A DNA stretch of 64,000 nucleotides from Pteria penguin (Eukaryota; Mollusca; Bivalvia; Pterioida; Pteriidae), in assembly GCA_035048485.1 (NCBI GenBank), contig CM068581.1:67613881-67677880 (forward strand), in the 5' to 3' direction. The translations under genes were made by a program, and so were the position numbers. Position 1 is the first letter of the stretch, and the number at the start of each line of letters is the position of its first letter. Below the pieces are notes generated by a model. It worked only from the letters and a program-made list of their open reading frames with translations, made no database searches and was not told the DNA's origin. Below, in pieces: positions 36,557-48,489 of the stretch.

Positions 36557-36741
36557 TTAAACGATTAGTCTGCCTTTGCATATAATTGCTCTTGTCTTTA
36601 CATGATTCGACAATGTGCGTATTTCATTACAATGCCTTTCAAATCGCCGATTTGCATTATTGGGAAGTCCAATGTAGTTAAATTTATGACTCCCGTCAAT
36701 ATATTCTAAAATAGTACAGGGGATTTCCGTTTTCCAATTTC
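36557..36741 (-). CDS. Candidate exon, weak resemblance to the C-terminal part of a TIR domain
   Basis: A good polypyrimidine acceptor (caacttttgtttacgttag) opens into GNWKTEIPCTILEYIDG, then KFNYIGLPNNANRRFERH, with a stop at 36557. IPxxLEYI followed by NYI and an aromatic near the end recalls box 3 of TIR domains. The box 3 Trp is absent and the match is subjective. A broken paralogous copy lies at about 51780-51850. It could also be an unrelated fragment. Confidence 0.22.
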
Positions 36742-37255
36742 CTAACGTAAACAAAAGTTGAAAGAATGACAATAGTAAAAAGAAATTAAGTAAATAATAT
36801 TAATGTTGAATATTAGAATTTTGTTTCAGACAGAATTTTCATTTTTTTTTCTTTCTTGAACCTTTTATTTATATTGATACTGAGTTCCAATAATGTACAT
36901 TTGCATTTTCATGACAAAGTCCATTACTAAGATCTATAAATAAATATCAACGTTACAACTGCATTGTCGGCATTGTTTTCATACTTTGTAACTGCTTTTA
37001 AAAACCTTCAGCATATTCAGGTAGGAATTAATGTTATTCACCATGGCCTTTCATATAATTGTTACATAGTTTGTTTTCTGATTAATTTACTAAATTATTT
37101 TCATTAAATATCCTTACCATGCAATTGATTTGCTATCTGATAAGTTGTATTGCAGTAATATGTATAAATTTGCTCTTTTCTTTATGAACGTTAATACTAC
37201 TAGTCATTTTCATCATGCAACGATAAAAAGTGTTCGGGCTCTGGAAAACATTTAC

Positions 37256-37302
37256 TCATGCAAACATAGGCGCAATTTCCCGTTCCTCTTAGCTTTGTGC
37301 CT
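37256..37302 (-). CDS. Candidate short exon with TIR box 2-like string
   Basis: Acceptor tgtcatttcaacttag and donor GA|GTAAAT bound 47 bp encoding RHKAKRNGKLRLCLH. RLCLH followed by an acidic or Arg residue is the start of TIR box 2 in Toll-like receptors and MyD88. Its phase does not join cleanly to the 36741 exon, so an intervening exon or decay is required. Confidence 0.2.
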
Positions 37303-37380
37303 CTAAGTTGAAATGACAGACCCAGAACACCGATTATCCATGGTCGGTAGGTGGAAATGAGTCTATTATTAACTTTCAGC

Positions 37381-37567
37381 ACTGGCGGATTTTGAGGGGG
37401 GGATTGTAACCCCCCTTTGGTTGGAAAATTTTACCAAAAAAGAGTTATTTCGGCTTTCAAGGCTGCAACATCCCCCATTCTAGACTGAATATTGGAAAAT
37501 AGTAGTCATGGCAGGCTGCAACCCCTTCCTCCTCTCCATTTTCAAAAATTTATAAATCCGCCTATGG
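37381..37567. repeat. hAT-like MITE remnant
   Basis: 'cactggcggattttgaggggg' at one end and 'ataaatccgcctatgg' at the other form imperfect inverted ends of the same type as 40832 and 48644. Confidence 0.5.
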
Positions 37568-38891
37568 TCAGTGTCTAGTTCTATGCTATTCAAGCAAGAC
37601 TACTTGGCACAAAAATGGCCTAAAACAGCGGTATCATAATGCAAATTTTCTTTGAGTTAACAAGTTTGGCTTCCACTCGTTTTGAATGGCTTCCTACGGG
37701 CCTGTTCACTGTAGAATGTACATGAGTGCAATAATTTGCCAACTATACATCTATTAATTAGATAAAATCATTGGTATAAAGCATGCATACGAATTATCCT
37801 CCTGTCATTTCATTTCCCTTCATTACCTTTCCCACGCCTTAATTTACTTTTGTGATGAAATAGATTATTAATTAAAGCAATATGTACTGCCTTATTGAAT
37901 CAGGTGGTTTTTTGAGTCTAAAACAAGAATACGACATGCTTCGATATAATCCCAACCGAGGCGTTAGCCGAGGTTGTGTTGTCGGAGCATATCACCCTAG
38001 ACTGGACGACCAGAGTAAGAGTTTTGATTTTTCGTTCCTCTTATCTGACTTGTTCCTGATTCTGGCCATTTCTTCAAGATCCTTTTAAAACACATTAGAA
38101 CAAAGTATTCATTAACTGAAATAATAGGAAGTTTCTTTATTAACATTTTTACAAACGTAGGCTAATCCATGTATTACATTTGGATTGGCAGAAAAACTTG
38201 TGCAATATTTTTCTACATTGAGCAACGAGCAACTTCGCTTGAGAATCATATAGATAAATTTTTATTCTACTCCGTGACGCCTTTCAAAATAATTTTGAGT
38301 AGAACAAATCATGGTAATTGAAAGTTTATCAATCAAGACACGTACGAAAAGTAATATCATAGTTGTAGAATTGAAGTTGAAAATGTTATAACTAACTGTA
38401 CTATGTTATATCAAAGTTATAAATGCTGAACATTACAATAATAATGATATTAAAATGATAATATAATTATCATATAACCCCTTATTTAAAAGGAAGTCAT
38501 TGTAAAACACGTATACACTTTAGTGACTGCAGCAAGTCAAAACATCAACACTGGAGAATGTTGCGATCCAATAGGTAATCATCGCACAGCGTTTCATTCA
38601 CCAGTGATTCTTAAAATGTTCATCTAAGTTGACAACATTGTTTGCATACAAAGTACAATCGTTCCAAAACATCTCAATCCTCTTGTTCCCCGAACTCTGG
38701 CCATAGGGAAAAGACCTATGATCACCCACCATTGATCCTAAAACGTTCGTCCAATGTTGAAAACATTGTGTGCGTACAAAGTTCCAAAAAGTTGATAAAT
38801 AATAATAAGGATGATAATAATAATGATGATAATAATAAAGAAATTGACCGTCCCAAGTCGGTATCATAACTACAGTATAAAAGAATACTTT
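37568..38891. other. Intergenic, nothing firm
   Basis: A 68-codon open frame at 37882-38088 (plus) contains GCVVGAYHPRLDD with a possible donor, but no family is recognised. AT-rich with a (AAT/ATG)-rich patch near 38800-38840. Confidence 0.4.
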
Positions 38892-38902
38892 TGTATTGTT
38901 TT

Positions 38903-39164
38903 CAAGCCGGCATGGCCCAGTGGTATCGCGCTCGCCTTCTGATCGGGAGGCCGGGGTTCGAGTCTCGCTCTCGTCATGCCGATGTCCTGTCTTTCTGATG
39001 AGACAGTAAAATCCGAGGCCTCGTGTCATGGTATGCATGACACGTTAAAGATCCCTCACTGCTTCGGGTGGGTCCGTTGCAAAGGTCAAAATTTGTATGC
39101 ACCGCATCAGGCAGATGCCGTCACCATATACGTGAAACATTCGTGGTGTAATGTTAAACAAAAT
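38903..39164 (+). mobile_element. tRNA-derived SINE, family 1
   Basis: The head is CCGGCATGGCCCAGTGGTAT with B box GGGGTTCGAGTCTC. The body matches the other copies, and it is truncated just after 'gtgtaatgttaaacaaaa'. Imperfect flanking repeats TGTATTGtTTT and TGTATTGgTTT (38892 and about 39166) fit a target duplication. Confidence 0.85.
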
Positions 39165-39386
39165 CGTGTATTGGTTTGTGTGACTGCTATCATGTTTTAT
39201 GTGCATGTTCTTGGTTACATGTCATACAGCTTGGTTAGATGTCTTCTGTCTTTTTTTATATCCCAAAGTGTTACTGACATAATAATACAGATAATGAATA
39301 AACGACTGCATCAACATTTAAATATGTTAACAAATAAAACAAAAAAGATATAAATAAATAAACAGATAAATAAATAAATAAAATAT

Positions 39387-39541
39387 AGAATAAGTCTTAT
39401 TTTGTGCTTTCATGCAGGAATAATGTACAATGGCTGATGTATTTATTAGATATAATGCGCGTTAGCGTATTATATCTCATACATGCATCAGACATTGTAC
39501 TTTATTCCTGCATGAAAACACAAAATCAGACACTTATTCTC
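39387..39541. mobile_element. Foldback element, 75-bp arms around GCGCGTTAGCG
   Basis: The left arm 'gaataagtcttattttgtgc...gatataat' and the right arm '...attatatctcatacatgc...acttattct' are inverted copies with about 85-90% identity by eye and only a few central bases between them. A transcript would fold into a long hairpin. No coding content. Confidence 0.8.
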
Positions 39542-40574
39542 TATATATATATATGCGCTTTTAACGCCAAAATATCATACTGGAAACTTCCATTTCATAT
39601 TTATAAACTGAATCATTAAATCATTCCGGAGGAAAGTTATAAATTGAAAAAAACAGCCGGTGTCCTATGACAGCGTAACGTTTATCCATAATGACATTCT
39701 TTCGTCGAATGTCAAGCACTTTAGCGCAAAGTACGACTTTAATGACGTCATGCAAGGTTGGAAATGTCGAACCTTTCATTATGACGTCCTAAGCTTAACA
39801 ATCAAAAGTCTACCAAACATCGCTTTGTTGTGTTGAAAAGTGGGTCAAATATGGGGCGATGTGACCTCACCGATCAATGTACTTTATACAGTCTCAGAAA
39901 TAAAGTACATAGATCTTGAAAGCTTTATCTCAGGCAATTACAGTGGTTGTGCATATATAAATAAATAAATAACAAATAAGTCAGCAAAGCATTCAGTACC
40001 ATTCTCTCCGCCATCTTCTTTCCGTTCTAATACATTGTGATAATATCAAAAGTTGACAAAATGCATTTTTACTACAATATAGTGACCAGTTTCATTCATT
40101 TGCAATATAGCAACAGCTTCCCAGAATCTTCTAGTAGAACGTAGAGTACTGACATATAAATATTATCTATTCATAATTGTAAATCAACTTTGAATCACGA
40201 GCAAAGCACGTTTCCTACTGAGCAGCGCTGGATTATATGCATACATGCTCTAAGCGGCTGCTAAATTGAAAGGAGGAAGAAACAAGCAGTTACACTAGAG
40301 AGGTTTCTAATTTGCTGCAACTTGGGTTCAAATCTAAACTTGACAGAAGTGAGAGATCAGAGTTAGTTAAAATTTAGCGTTTAGCAACATGATCACCTTA
40401 ACAAGGGGGTTATAAATACATTACCTAGACATACCAAATCAGATATAATTCCATTAAACCATAATATGCTTTATGGGAGAATGATGAATAGCGGCTTTCA
40501 TATGCTTTTAAAACATACATGTATACGATTTTATTCTTGTTTTACCTACTTTGACTTCTCCATATATAAACATA
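39542..40574. other. Intergenic with regulatory-looking sites
   Basis: Contains a full CRE palindrome TGACGTCA (39743-39750), a second half site near 39782 and an 11-bp inverted repeat ATGTACTTTAT / ATAAAGTACAT (about 39877-39912). A start-like AAGATGGCGGAGAG lies on the minus strand (ATG at 40014). No gene is demonstrated. Confidence 0.4.
39925..40014 (-). CDS. Short ORF with strong start context, possible first exon
   Basis: GAAGATGGCGGAG provides an excellent start context and a YY1-like core. The frame encodes 29 residues (MAERMVLNALLTYLLFIYLY, then a short tail) that look like a signal peptide or anchor. No donor is clear. It faces the candidate minus-strand exons at 35-37 kb but is not linked to them by evidence. 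Confidence 0.2.
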   Translation of the reverse strand: MAERMVLNALLTYLLFIYLYMHNHCNCLR

Positions 40575-40795
40575 TATGGAATTTACACGATTTGACTCTT
40601 GCTACTGGGTATTTGTGACGGGTGTTTCTAGCAGGAGATACTCACTCTCCCGGGCACCTGATCTCACTCCATCAAGGGGGTTCACAAATGCTCCTCAAGT
40701 AGACATTTTTCGTTGTTTTCTATTTGCTTTTCACTAACACGTCGCCTTCTTATATTTTAAAATCAGTGCCATAAAGTTGGGCCAACCTAATCTTT
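40575..40795. repeat. Interspersed repeat 'CACCTGATCTCACTCCATC'
   Basis: 'gggcacctgatctcactccat' through 'tcaagtagacatttttcgttg' recurs at 58925-59060. Looser relatives sit at 22620-22760, 44160-44290 and 49345-49400. Confidence 0.6.
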
Positions 40796-40831
40796 GTATA
40801 TAATCATAAACAAAAGTATATTTAATATAAC

Positions 40832-41416
40832 AGTGGTGGATCCAGGGTTTCCAAAAAGAGGGACCTAAATGTTTATTAGCCAAACTACCCCACCATTTTG
40901 GGTACCAAATCTGAATTTTTACTCCTACAGATCTAGGGTCTTAGCTCGCTTTCAGACTGGCAGAGCACGGTTTATTATGTTGATGTCGCATATATTTTTT
41001 TATACCATTATGTGTTTTACAATACCTTACGTGTTTATATTTTTATGACCTCTCAATATGCGATACCTGTTGACCCTTGTTCCTTACATGGAGTTTATTT
41101 ATAAATTTTTAAATGTACGTCCTTTGATTGTTCTGTTGTTACGGTGAGTGGGAAGGTGGGCCCGTAAACCGGTTAACCACACCATTTGTTTGGCTATTGT
41201 CAAATTAAATGACCGTCCTAAGTCGGTATCGTAATTGCACTACAATCAAATATTTTTGTAATGTGTTATATATTCTAGTATATTATTTATATTCATGTAT
41301 TGTATAGCTCCATGGTGACTTCTGCCACATAACTGAGCCAGTAACTCCTCTTTTTTCTTGTAAACATGTGGCAAAAAGGAGGGCCCGGGCCCCAACCCAC
41401 CTCTAAATCCACCACT
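40832..41416. mobile_element. hAT-like MITE
   Basis: Ends AGTGGTGGATCCAG and, reverse-complemented, AGTGGTGGATTTAG. The 7-bp direct repeat ATATAAC is at 40825-40831 and 41417-41423. 585 bp, with internal 'gggcccgggcccc' and no transposase frame. The GTGGTGGATCC end type and short duplication suggest hAT; inferred. Confidence 0.65.
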
Positions 41417-41423
41417 ATATAAC

Positions 41424-43033
41424 ACAAATAAGCAAATAGATATCTCTATATTCTTGAATCCCCTCCATCGAAAGATACGGCATCCCTCCAAATCGCGTTA
41501 GTTGTAAACAGTTGCTTGTCAACGGAGATGGAACTGTATATTGCAAAAGCTGTTTCGAAAATTGTCATCATTGATTCCGAGGCCGCAATAATAGTTCACG
41601 GTTGAGAAAGTTTTGTTAGTCATTTACGTCGTCGTTTAATCCCCGTCTGTGTGTGTTTGTGTGCTTTGGAATTGCTCAATTCCTTTGACCGTCTCCGCTT
41701 TCACTCTACGTTCTGTTTACCTCATGTACGCATGAGCGCACCCAACGCATATTTAAAGTTGACCCGACGATTTACCATGAAAAAAGGGATAGCATTCTTG
41801 TTATTTCCAGGTGGCAAATGTAATTTATTGACATCTACAGTGCATTTTTGTAATCAAGATGCTTAACATCTGATTGCATCGTTTATTCATACATAACGAA
41901 GTAAGTTTTTAGTAAACATTTTACATGAATTACAAATACATATGCTTTAATTGAAACTAGCTCATTCAATTCATTCAATATGAAAACAATAGCCAATAAC
42001 ATGTTGCTCTTATTGACATCCGTGTCATCTGATGCGCAACCAAACCAATCTTTACAAAAACTCTACCTGGGTCTAAAACTAATCGTTCCGCTCACGCTTT
42101 ATGTTTGAAGTACACTATGTTATGTCCTGTTTATTAAAATCCAGTTCCAAATTTGGATATAAAACCTTTATTGTACTGGATCCACTGGTAACTATCTGGT
42201 CACATCATCACTTCATCTGCGCTGTGCCAACCAAAGACATTTGGCGTGATCTTAAAATTTACTAAAATATTTAGTTAACAGATATCCGTATCGCGCATTA
42301 ATACAAATTCTAATTTGTAACATAGTATCGAGTATCTACATGCCTCAAATTTATCCTCATCAACCAGTCAGAATTCGTGTTATTTATGTTTACTTTAGAA
42401 TAAGAGTTTTATTTTGGTTATTGCGAAGTTCGAAGACTACAAATATTGTTATTTTGTGAAACTTTATAATGTCTACGATGCCAGAAAAAATAGACAATAT
42501 TCTTAATTTTCTAAATGTATATGCTTTATCGCAGACATTCATCTTTGAAATATTAAGATATTAAAGAGCTGGTGCAGTTCAAACACTTGGTGGGATTATA
42601 TTTTAAGAATATGGAATTACACCTACATATACAATTGAATATGACTTTGACATGTACATGCGTGTGTATTACACAAAAATGTAATTTGTCGCAGACACAG
42701 CAATGGTGCAAAAGTAGCATTCATCTTACGAAATCTATATATCGTGATTTAAAGATGAATAATAAATGGATTACTCAATCTTCTGCACTGAAAGTCAGCA
42801 TTAAATTGATAAATTTATTTATTTTTTCGTAAAACCGTTGATCAAATAATGGCGGTTTCATGAGTTTGTCCGATAATGTGTATCTACCAATGATTTACAT
42901 TTCTTTATTGTATCGAATGATCTTGAATTTATCAGATTTTTACAATGATAGTATACTTAATTATATATATATGATCTACCCCTACACATCACCAACTCAG
43001 AGTATCTGACAAATACAGATGTAAAAACTAAAG
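41424..43033. other. Intergenic, nothing recognised
   Basis: Several open frames of 60-90 codons occur but lack splice sites or family motifs. Confidence 0.45.
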
Positions 43034-43109
43034 TTAACTACAATAATGCACCCCTACCACTGTTGGCTTAGCGCAGATTAAGGTTTTACATGATGACATC
43101 ATTATTACA

Positions 43110-43345
43110 GTTAAACATATTAAGTCATAAAACTCCATCGAGACCGTTTCTGTAATACGTCCTTTATAAATCCCATTGGGTCTTGCATAATCCACTTTTA
43201 GTTTTATCGGCCGATTTGTGATTATCGTCTTCGGTAATTTTGTCACCTGATGGTTGGGACCTCCAGTTACAAGGCTGTCTTCGATCGTCATATTTGGAAC
43301 GAGGCTCTTAATATGAGAAATCGAATCTGAAATCGTATTTACATC
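43110..43345 (-). CDS. Candidate internal exon, unknown family
   Basis: Acceptor cacatcgatttcag and donor CT|GTAATA enclose 236 bp fully open in one frame: DVNTISDSISHIKSLVPN, then PKTIITNRPIKLKVDYARP and YKGRITETVSMEFYDLI. Composition looks protein-like. It may belong to an unidentified minus-strand gene; no partner exons are secure. Confidence 0.3.
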
Positions 43346-43418
43346 CTGAAATCGATGTGTACGAAATAGCTGAAAAAACCACTTGTCTTTTACTTATTAG
43401 AACTGTTTCAAACATGCA

Positions 43419-43442
43419 AAAAAAAAAAAAAAAAAAAAAAAG
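43419..43442. repeat. Poly(A) run
   Basis: Twenty-odd consecutive A residues; it could be the tail of a decayed retrocopy, but no body is recognised. Confidence 0.9.
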
Positions 43443-44159
43443 GAAAGCCTGTAACCGGAAGTTCTACCACTCAGGTTACAAAATAAGTGAAGACGATATT
43501 TCAAATGGCTTGATAACTCTGACCATGATCTTTTTGTTAGATGGAGTTAGCTATTTTAACGACGACGAAGAAAAAGCCCAACCAAGATGACTTTGAAAGC
43601 GGGATTATGACATATGTTAATGACTATCATATGATCAATAAGCAAAAGGCTTTTCAGTGTCAAACCATGGAAAACAAGGGAAAACACGCATCAAGACAAA
43701 AATATCAATAATAATGATAATGTTAAATCAACCATAAATCGGAGAAAAGATTTTTTTTTCTAAAAAAAATCCGGGGGTCATCAAGCTCATTGTTATGTTT
43801 AGTATAATTCATGAACCAAGGACGGTTTCTTTATTGCGATGTGACTTTATATGTTACGTTCTTAGAGAGGACGTTCTTCATAAACATGTCCTATCAACTT
43901 TTATTAGCATTATCAATTATATGATTATATAATTAATTTTCAATTCAGAATCTGATATATGGATTCTTCCACCGAATATACGATCCTGTCATTTTCATTA
44001 TGCATGCGGTTTAGGTCTACCATCACGTTTTCTTCGTGTAAAGGATTCGATGTATTAGATCTTTTATTGTGGCAGATATCTGTTTTAATAACAATACTAT
44101 TTATGACGTTTTACCAATTATGACTACGATATTTTACCATCTACTGAATGTTACTTCGA

Positions 44160-44290
44160 CTCGACTCATATCATGGCAGATGTGACCGATCGACAGGGGA
44201 TGCTTACTCCTCCATGACATCTGATCCTACATCTGGGTTTTTTCTGGGGTCCATGATTTCTTTCACTATTTTGTCTTTTTATATCAATAT
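44160..44290. repeat. Interspersed repeat 'ATCATGGCAGATGTGACCGATCGACAGGGG'-type
   Basis: 'gatcgacaggggatgcttactcc' followed by 'ctgatcctacatctgggttt' is a form I recall as common in bivalve DNA. A diverged copy is at 22620-22760. Confidence 0.55.
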
Positions 44291-44329
44291 TTCGTCATAA
44301 CATTACTCCGTATCTTATTGTTGTATTTA

Positions 44330-44960
44330 TTTATCAGTCTCGCTCCTCGCAAATCATCATTTTCAGACAAATCTGGCTCATATTTTATGTAAGTTTCAAA
44401 ACGTTCGTCGCTTGCTATTTAATTCATCGTGTGCTGCTAAAGTTAATTTTTCTCCAGTATCAATCATTGTTATTTATAGCTCGCAGGGAAATCATTTTCC
44501 TCGAGAATATCAATTACAAAGCAAACTCATAAATACGCATTACATCATACACTATCTCTTTGTATTATCTTGACTTGTACGCTTTTGTATACATTTAGTT
44601 GATCATTCATGTTATGTACAGCGTAGATTACCACAAATTAAAACTAAAACTCCCAAAAATGAATGAATAGATAAATTAAAAAAAAAGTGAATAATATAAG
44701 GTAAATTAAAAACAATCCAAATAAATAAATATAAACATAAACAAATAAATAAATCCTAAAATCAGAAAAAAATGAACGCTTTACCACAAATTTCAGAATA
44801 ATAGAAGGAAATCTCGGGCACAGCTATACCAGTCTCTTGTCCTAGGCTGTTGATAGCAATGCACCTACCTTGGCACTTTTTAATTATTTTACATTAGACA
44901 TTTTAAAATGATACCCTACATCGTTCGACTCAGAATATTCCTGAAAATTATGATAAAAAT
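44330..44960. repeat. Duplicated module Z, copy 2
   Basis: Homologous to 35260-35930 as described there. It includes the YEPDLSENDDLRG remnant on the minus strand, with upstream stops. Confidence 0.65.
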
Positions 44961-45039
44961 GTTTTTAAAGTCTAACGTTCTATGATCTTTCCGAGACACA
45001 CTTGGAAACATTAATGTCCGAGACGGTGCGAATGGTTGT

Positions 45040-45190
45040 TTATATTCCACCAAAGTTTTGACGAAATGCGACAAAATATTTTAATTATAATCAATATTCA
45101 TTATTCATATTAAATCATGTTAATACATGTATGTAAGAATTTTGTATTAAAATGTGAAAGGCATGGATACAGACATTTTGTCTAAGAGCA
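45040..45190. repeat. Duplicated module Y, copy 1
   Basis: 'caaagttttgacgaaatgcgac' and 'aatgtgaaaggcatggatacagac' match 51630-51770 ('caagttttgacaaaatgtcac', 'aatgtaaaaagcgtggttacagac'). Confidence 0.7.
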
Positions 45191-45719
45191 ATGCACTTAC
45201 AGGGCCACGGTTTGCAGCTACACCTAAATCACCAGACAGATTTTGATCAAACGTGGTATACCTGTAGTACTATGATACCTCAATATAGTTTGAGTTCGTT
45301 CATCAGAGCTGTCAACAGGTGGCATCACTGTAGACAAAAGTGTGCTCAAGAGAGTATACTTCCTTCGAGAAAAAAAACCTGATGGCATCTGAGTGTTTTA
45401 GAAAGATAAAAAACGAAGGGTTAACCATATCTCATAGTCCATGGAACAAAGTGGACAATATCGTGTTTAGTGTCATATTCAGACAAATGCCAACCCCAAT
45501 AAAATCGAGGCGAGACCAGGTGCCTGGGAGATGTAAGATTCAAGTTAGTTCAATTCGTTCGTATCGGACAAGGAATTATTTTTACTTTTTGACTTCTTTT
45601 GGCATTTCTCACTTTAGCCTGATTTCGGGTAATATCATTTTTCGGTTCTTTCCATGTAAGTTAATTATAATGTTTTGATTATGAGTATTTTAACTGATTT
45701 TATTGTAAAAAATACAACT

Positions 45720-46390
45720 TGAAAGAAATGGAACACAGAAATAATTTCTTTGATTTTGGTTACAATTTTTCAAGATAAAAATGAGGGGGTGTTGATATTC
45801 TTTAATTTGTAATAACTTCTTCAAAAGTAATTGAAATATTTTGATAAAACTTATTAGGTATGAAATACTCAAGGTTTCCGTCAAATGTTGTTCTATTCAG
45901 CCAGATCTGTCAAGGGGGTGGGTGCAGACTGGGGCAACATAGACCAAAGAAGTACCCTCCTTTGACAGACTTCTTCAAACCAGTTGCATTGATGTGACCC
46001 ACACTCCGCATACCGTTTTACCTCCTATCTGTGTTGTATCCACCTTTTGAACTACCTCCCTGTGCACCGCTGGCATTTTCGTGCCGTCTAAACAGTTTGC
46101 TAGGCTTTCGCAATAAGATCCCTGAGTTTGACCCTTGCTTGATGGGTTATGGGCGTTCATATGGTCCCTCCTCAAGGGGCCGGTGTGTTATTCACGAAAA
46201 GGGGTGAGTGGATGGGGTTTTACTTTCTATATAAAGGTTATATTCCATTTGAATTTATCAATTGATATTAATTTAATAAAAAGAATATTGCAACAGGTAA
46301 AACGTGCGTATAGATCAAAGAAAATATTCGCACATGAATTCAGAATGTAGAATTTGAATGAGTGTGATTTTCATAAAGCACAGTATATGA
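45720..46390. repeat. Duplicated module A, copy 1
   Basis: Key phrases shared with 52960-54095: 'tgataaaacttattaggtat', 'agaccaaagaagtaccctcc', 'ctccctgtgcaccgctggca', 'cgtgccgtctaaacag' and 'acgtgcgtatagatcaaag'. Confidence 0.75.
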
Positions 46391-46439
46391 ATGTGTATAG
46401 TTTAACATATTGTCCTGTATATTCAGAATCTTGAATCGA

Positions 46440-46930
46440 TAATATATCTACAGGACGCGCACTTCCTTTCCGGCTTTTTGAATGGATTCTACCTCCCTGT
46501 GCACTACTTGAATTGTCATACCGTCTGAACAGCCTACTAGACCTTCGCCATAAGATCCCTTAATTCCACCCTTACGGTTAGGGGATGGACGATGCCTATG
46601 GGCAGCGTTCAAATGGTCCCTCCTGAAAGGCCCGCTGTGTGTTTCATAAAAAGTGGTGGTGGATGGGGTTTAACTTCTTATATACAGGTGATATATAGGG
46701 ACAAAGGGATTTAGGCATTCACTATATGAATGGGTATCATTTTATCGGAAATATAAATCAATGGGTAATAATTTTATAAAAGAGTATAAAAGTATAAAAG
46801 GTAAATCGAAGATCAGAGAAGACATTCGCACATGAATCCAGAATGCAAAATGGATTTCATTAAGTCTAGTATATTGATGGGTATAGTTTCACTCTTTGCC
46901 CTGTATCTTAATGGGTAGAGTGCTAACGAC
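46440..46930. repeat. Duplicated module A, copy 2 (partial)
   Basis: Starts near 'aggacgcgcacttcctttcc'. It carries 'ctccctgtgcactacttg', 'ccgtctgaacagcctactag' and 'agatcagagaagacattcgc', placing it directly after copy 1 as a tandem partial copy. Confidence 0.72.
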
Positions 46931-47109
46931 TTATCCATATTCAGAATCTATCTAAATATCAAACAAGACCACTGATTTATCACTCGAGTACTGAACTTTT
47001 TTTCTGAATTCATCACTACTCGTTGGCATGTTTTTAAGCTGTCATTTCACATTAATCATGTGCATGAATTTTTATTCATAGCCTTCACAATTTCCACTGT
47101 ACTATGGAG

Positions 47110-47505
47110 AATTGTGTACTCAGTGACCCCCCCCCCCCCCCCCCAAGGAGCGCTAACCCACCACAGAATCATTTGGATTTCACTGGCGTATGGAGTAGGA
47201 GAGTGGCGCTTTTGAACTGATCAAATAGCAATAAGATGTTTTACTGAAAAAAATACATCATTTCTTTATAGGCTACGCTTTTTAAGTCGAAGTCGTCATT
47301 CTTTTAGTATGTGTACAGGTCATTGTTATTTATAGGCATAGTTTCTGTTTCCGCCTCGGAGAAATTATTGTTAACAGTCTAGGAGATAAGATATACAATG
47401 AACTGGAAAGTTCTTTGATTAATGGTAAGTGGAATGGTCTTTTCAAATTTTCACACGCGATAAGGTCATGTATTAACTTAATGAAATGCTTATGAATTGT
47501 ACCGT
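47110..47505. repeat. Duplicated module B, copy 1
   Basis: Contains a C18 run (47127-47144), 'ttcactggcgtatggagtag' and 'gttaacagtctaggagataag'. The next copy begins about 490 bp on. Confidence 0.8.
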
Positions 47506-47604
47506 CACTTCAACAAAGAAATAGAAAAGCTATCAAAACTATCGCGTTTATCATGTACATGAGAACATTTATATAAAGCCCTAAAAATTTTCGCTGTCAA
47601 ACGG

Positions 47605-47975
47605 AGCATTTTGTACTCAGTGACTGAAACAAGAACGCTAATCCACAGCAGAATCATTTAGATTTCACTGGCGTATGGAGTAGGAAAGTGGAGCGTTTGA
47701 ATCGATCAAATAATAATAATATATGTGACTGAAAAATAAATACATCATTCCATCGTAAGTTACGTAAGTTACTTACAGTATGTGTACAAGTCATTGTTTT
47801 CATAGATGTAATTTCTTTTTCAGCTTCAGGAAAATTATTGTTAACAGTCTAGGAGATAAGATACAATGAACTGGAAAGTTCTTTAATTAGTGGTAAGTGG
47901 AATGGTCTTTTCAGATTTTCACACGTGATAAGGTCATGTGTTTACTTAATGAAATGCTTATGAATTGTATCGACA
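47605..47975. repeat. Duplicated module B, copy 2
   Basis: A close tandem copy of 47110-47505 (about 90% by eye over 'aatgaactggaaagttcttt', 'gtggaatggtcttttca' and 'aaatgcttatgaattgta'). This is the least diverged pair in the array. A third copy lies at 54655-54925. Confidence 0.82.
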
Positions 47976-48024
47976 TTTTGACAACGAAATACAAAAATTA
48001 CCAAAAATAAACAGGTAGGTTATC

Positions 48025-48310
48025 ATAATGGCGGTCAAAGAGCATAATAGTAATGGAGAGACGAATCAGAACCTCGAAATTATATATGATTAACGAAGAT
48101 ATTTATTCTTCTCACCACGGTAAGATTAGGATGGGAGGAGGGAGGACCGACAGGATATCGTGTATATACGATTTTTTACTGTAACACGTACTTATAACCT
48201 GAATAAACTTCCAAAATTAAAAGACGAAAAGCGCCGAATAGTCATTTTGTACTGAGTGGTGTGGTTTGAGGATCGATATCACCTCTACCACATATGAGAC
48301 AGAAAATCAT
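48025..48310. repeat. Duplicated module C, copy 1
   Basis: Shares 'ggtaagatt...gga' and 'cttccaaaattaaaagacgaaaagcgcc' with 55525-55840, and its first half with 50290-50480. Confidence 0.68.
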
Positions 48311-48489
48311 GTCCTAGAAGAGGAATAAGAAGACCAAAGACTTTTTTTTATCATTGGTCACCATATCATGGTTATTGTTCCTTATATGGTGATTGATGCA
48401 AACAAATCATCCATTAAAAGCAAACAATGTTACTATCAACAATGGTTTACTTATATAAAACTAACATTTCATAGCATTACAAGTTTTTT

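Noticed and set aside
38598..39038. 146-codon minus-strand frame
   Set aside because: Half of it is SINE antisense and the rest an ATT/ATG-rich simple stretch.
45340..45678. 112-codon plus-strand frame
   Set aside because: No start context, splice sites or similarity; it lies among diverged duplicated modules.
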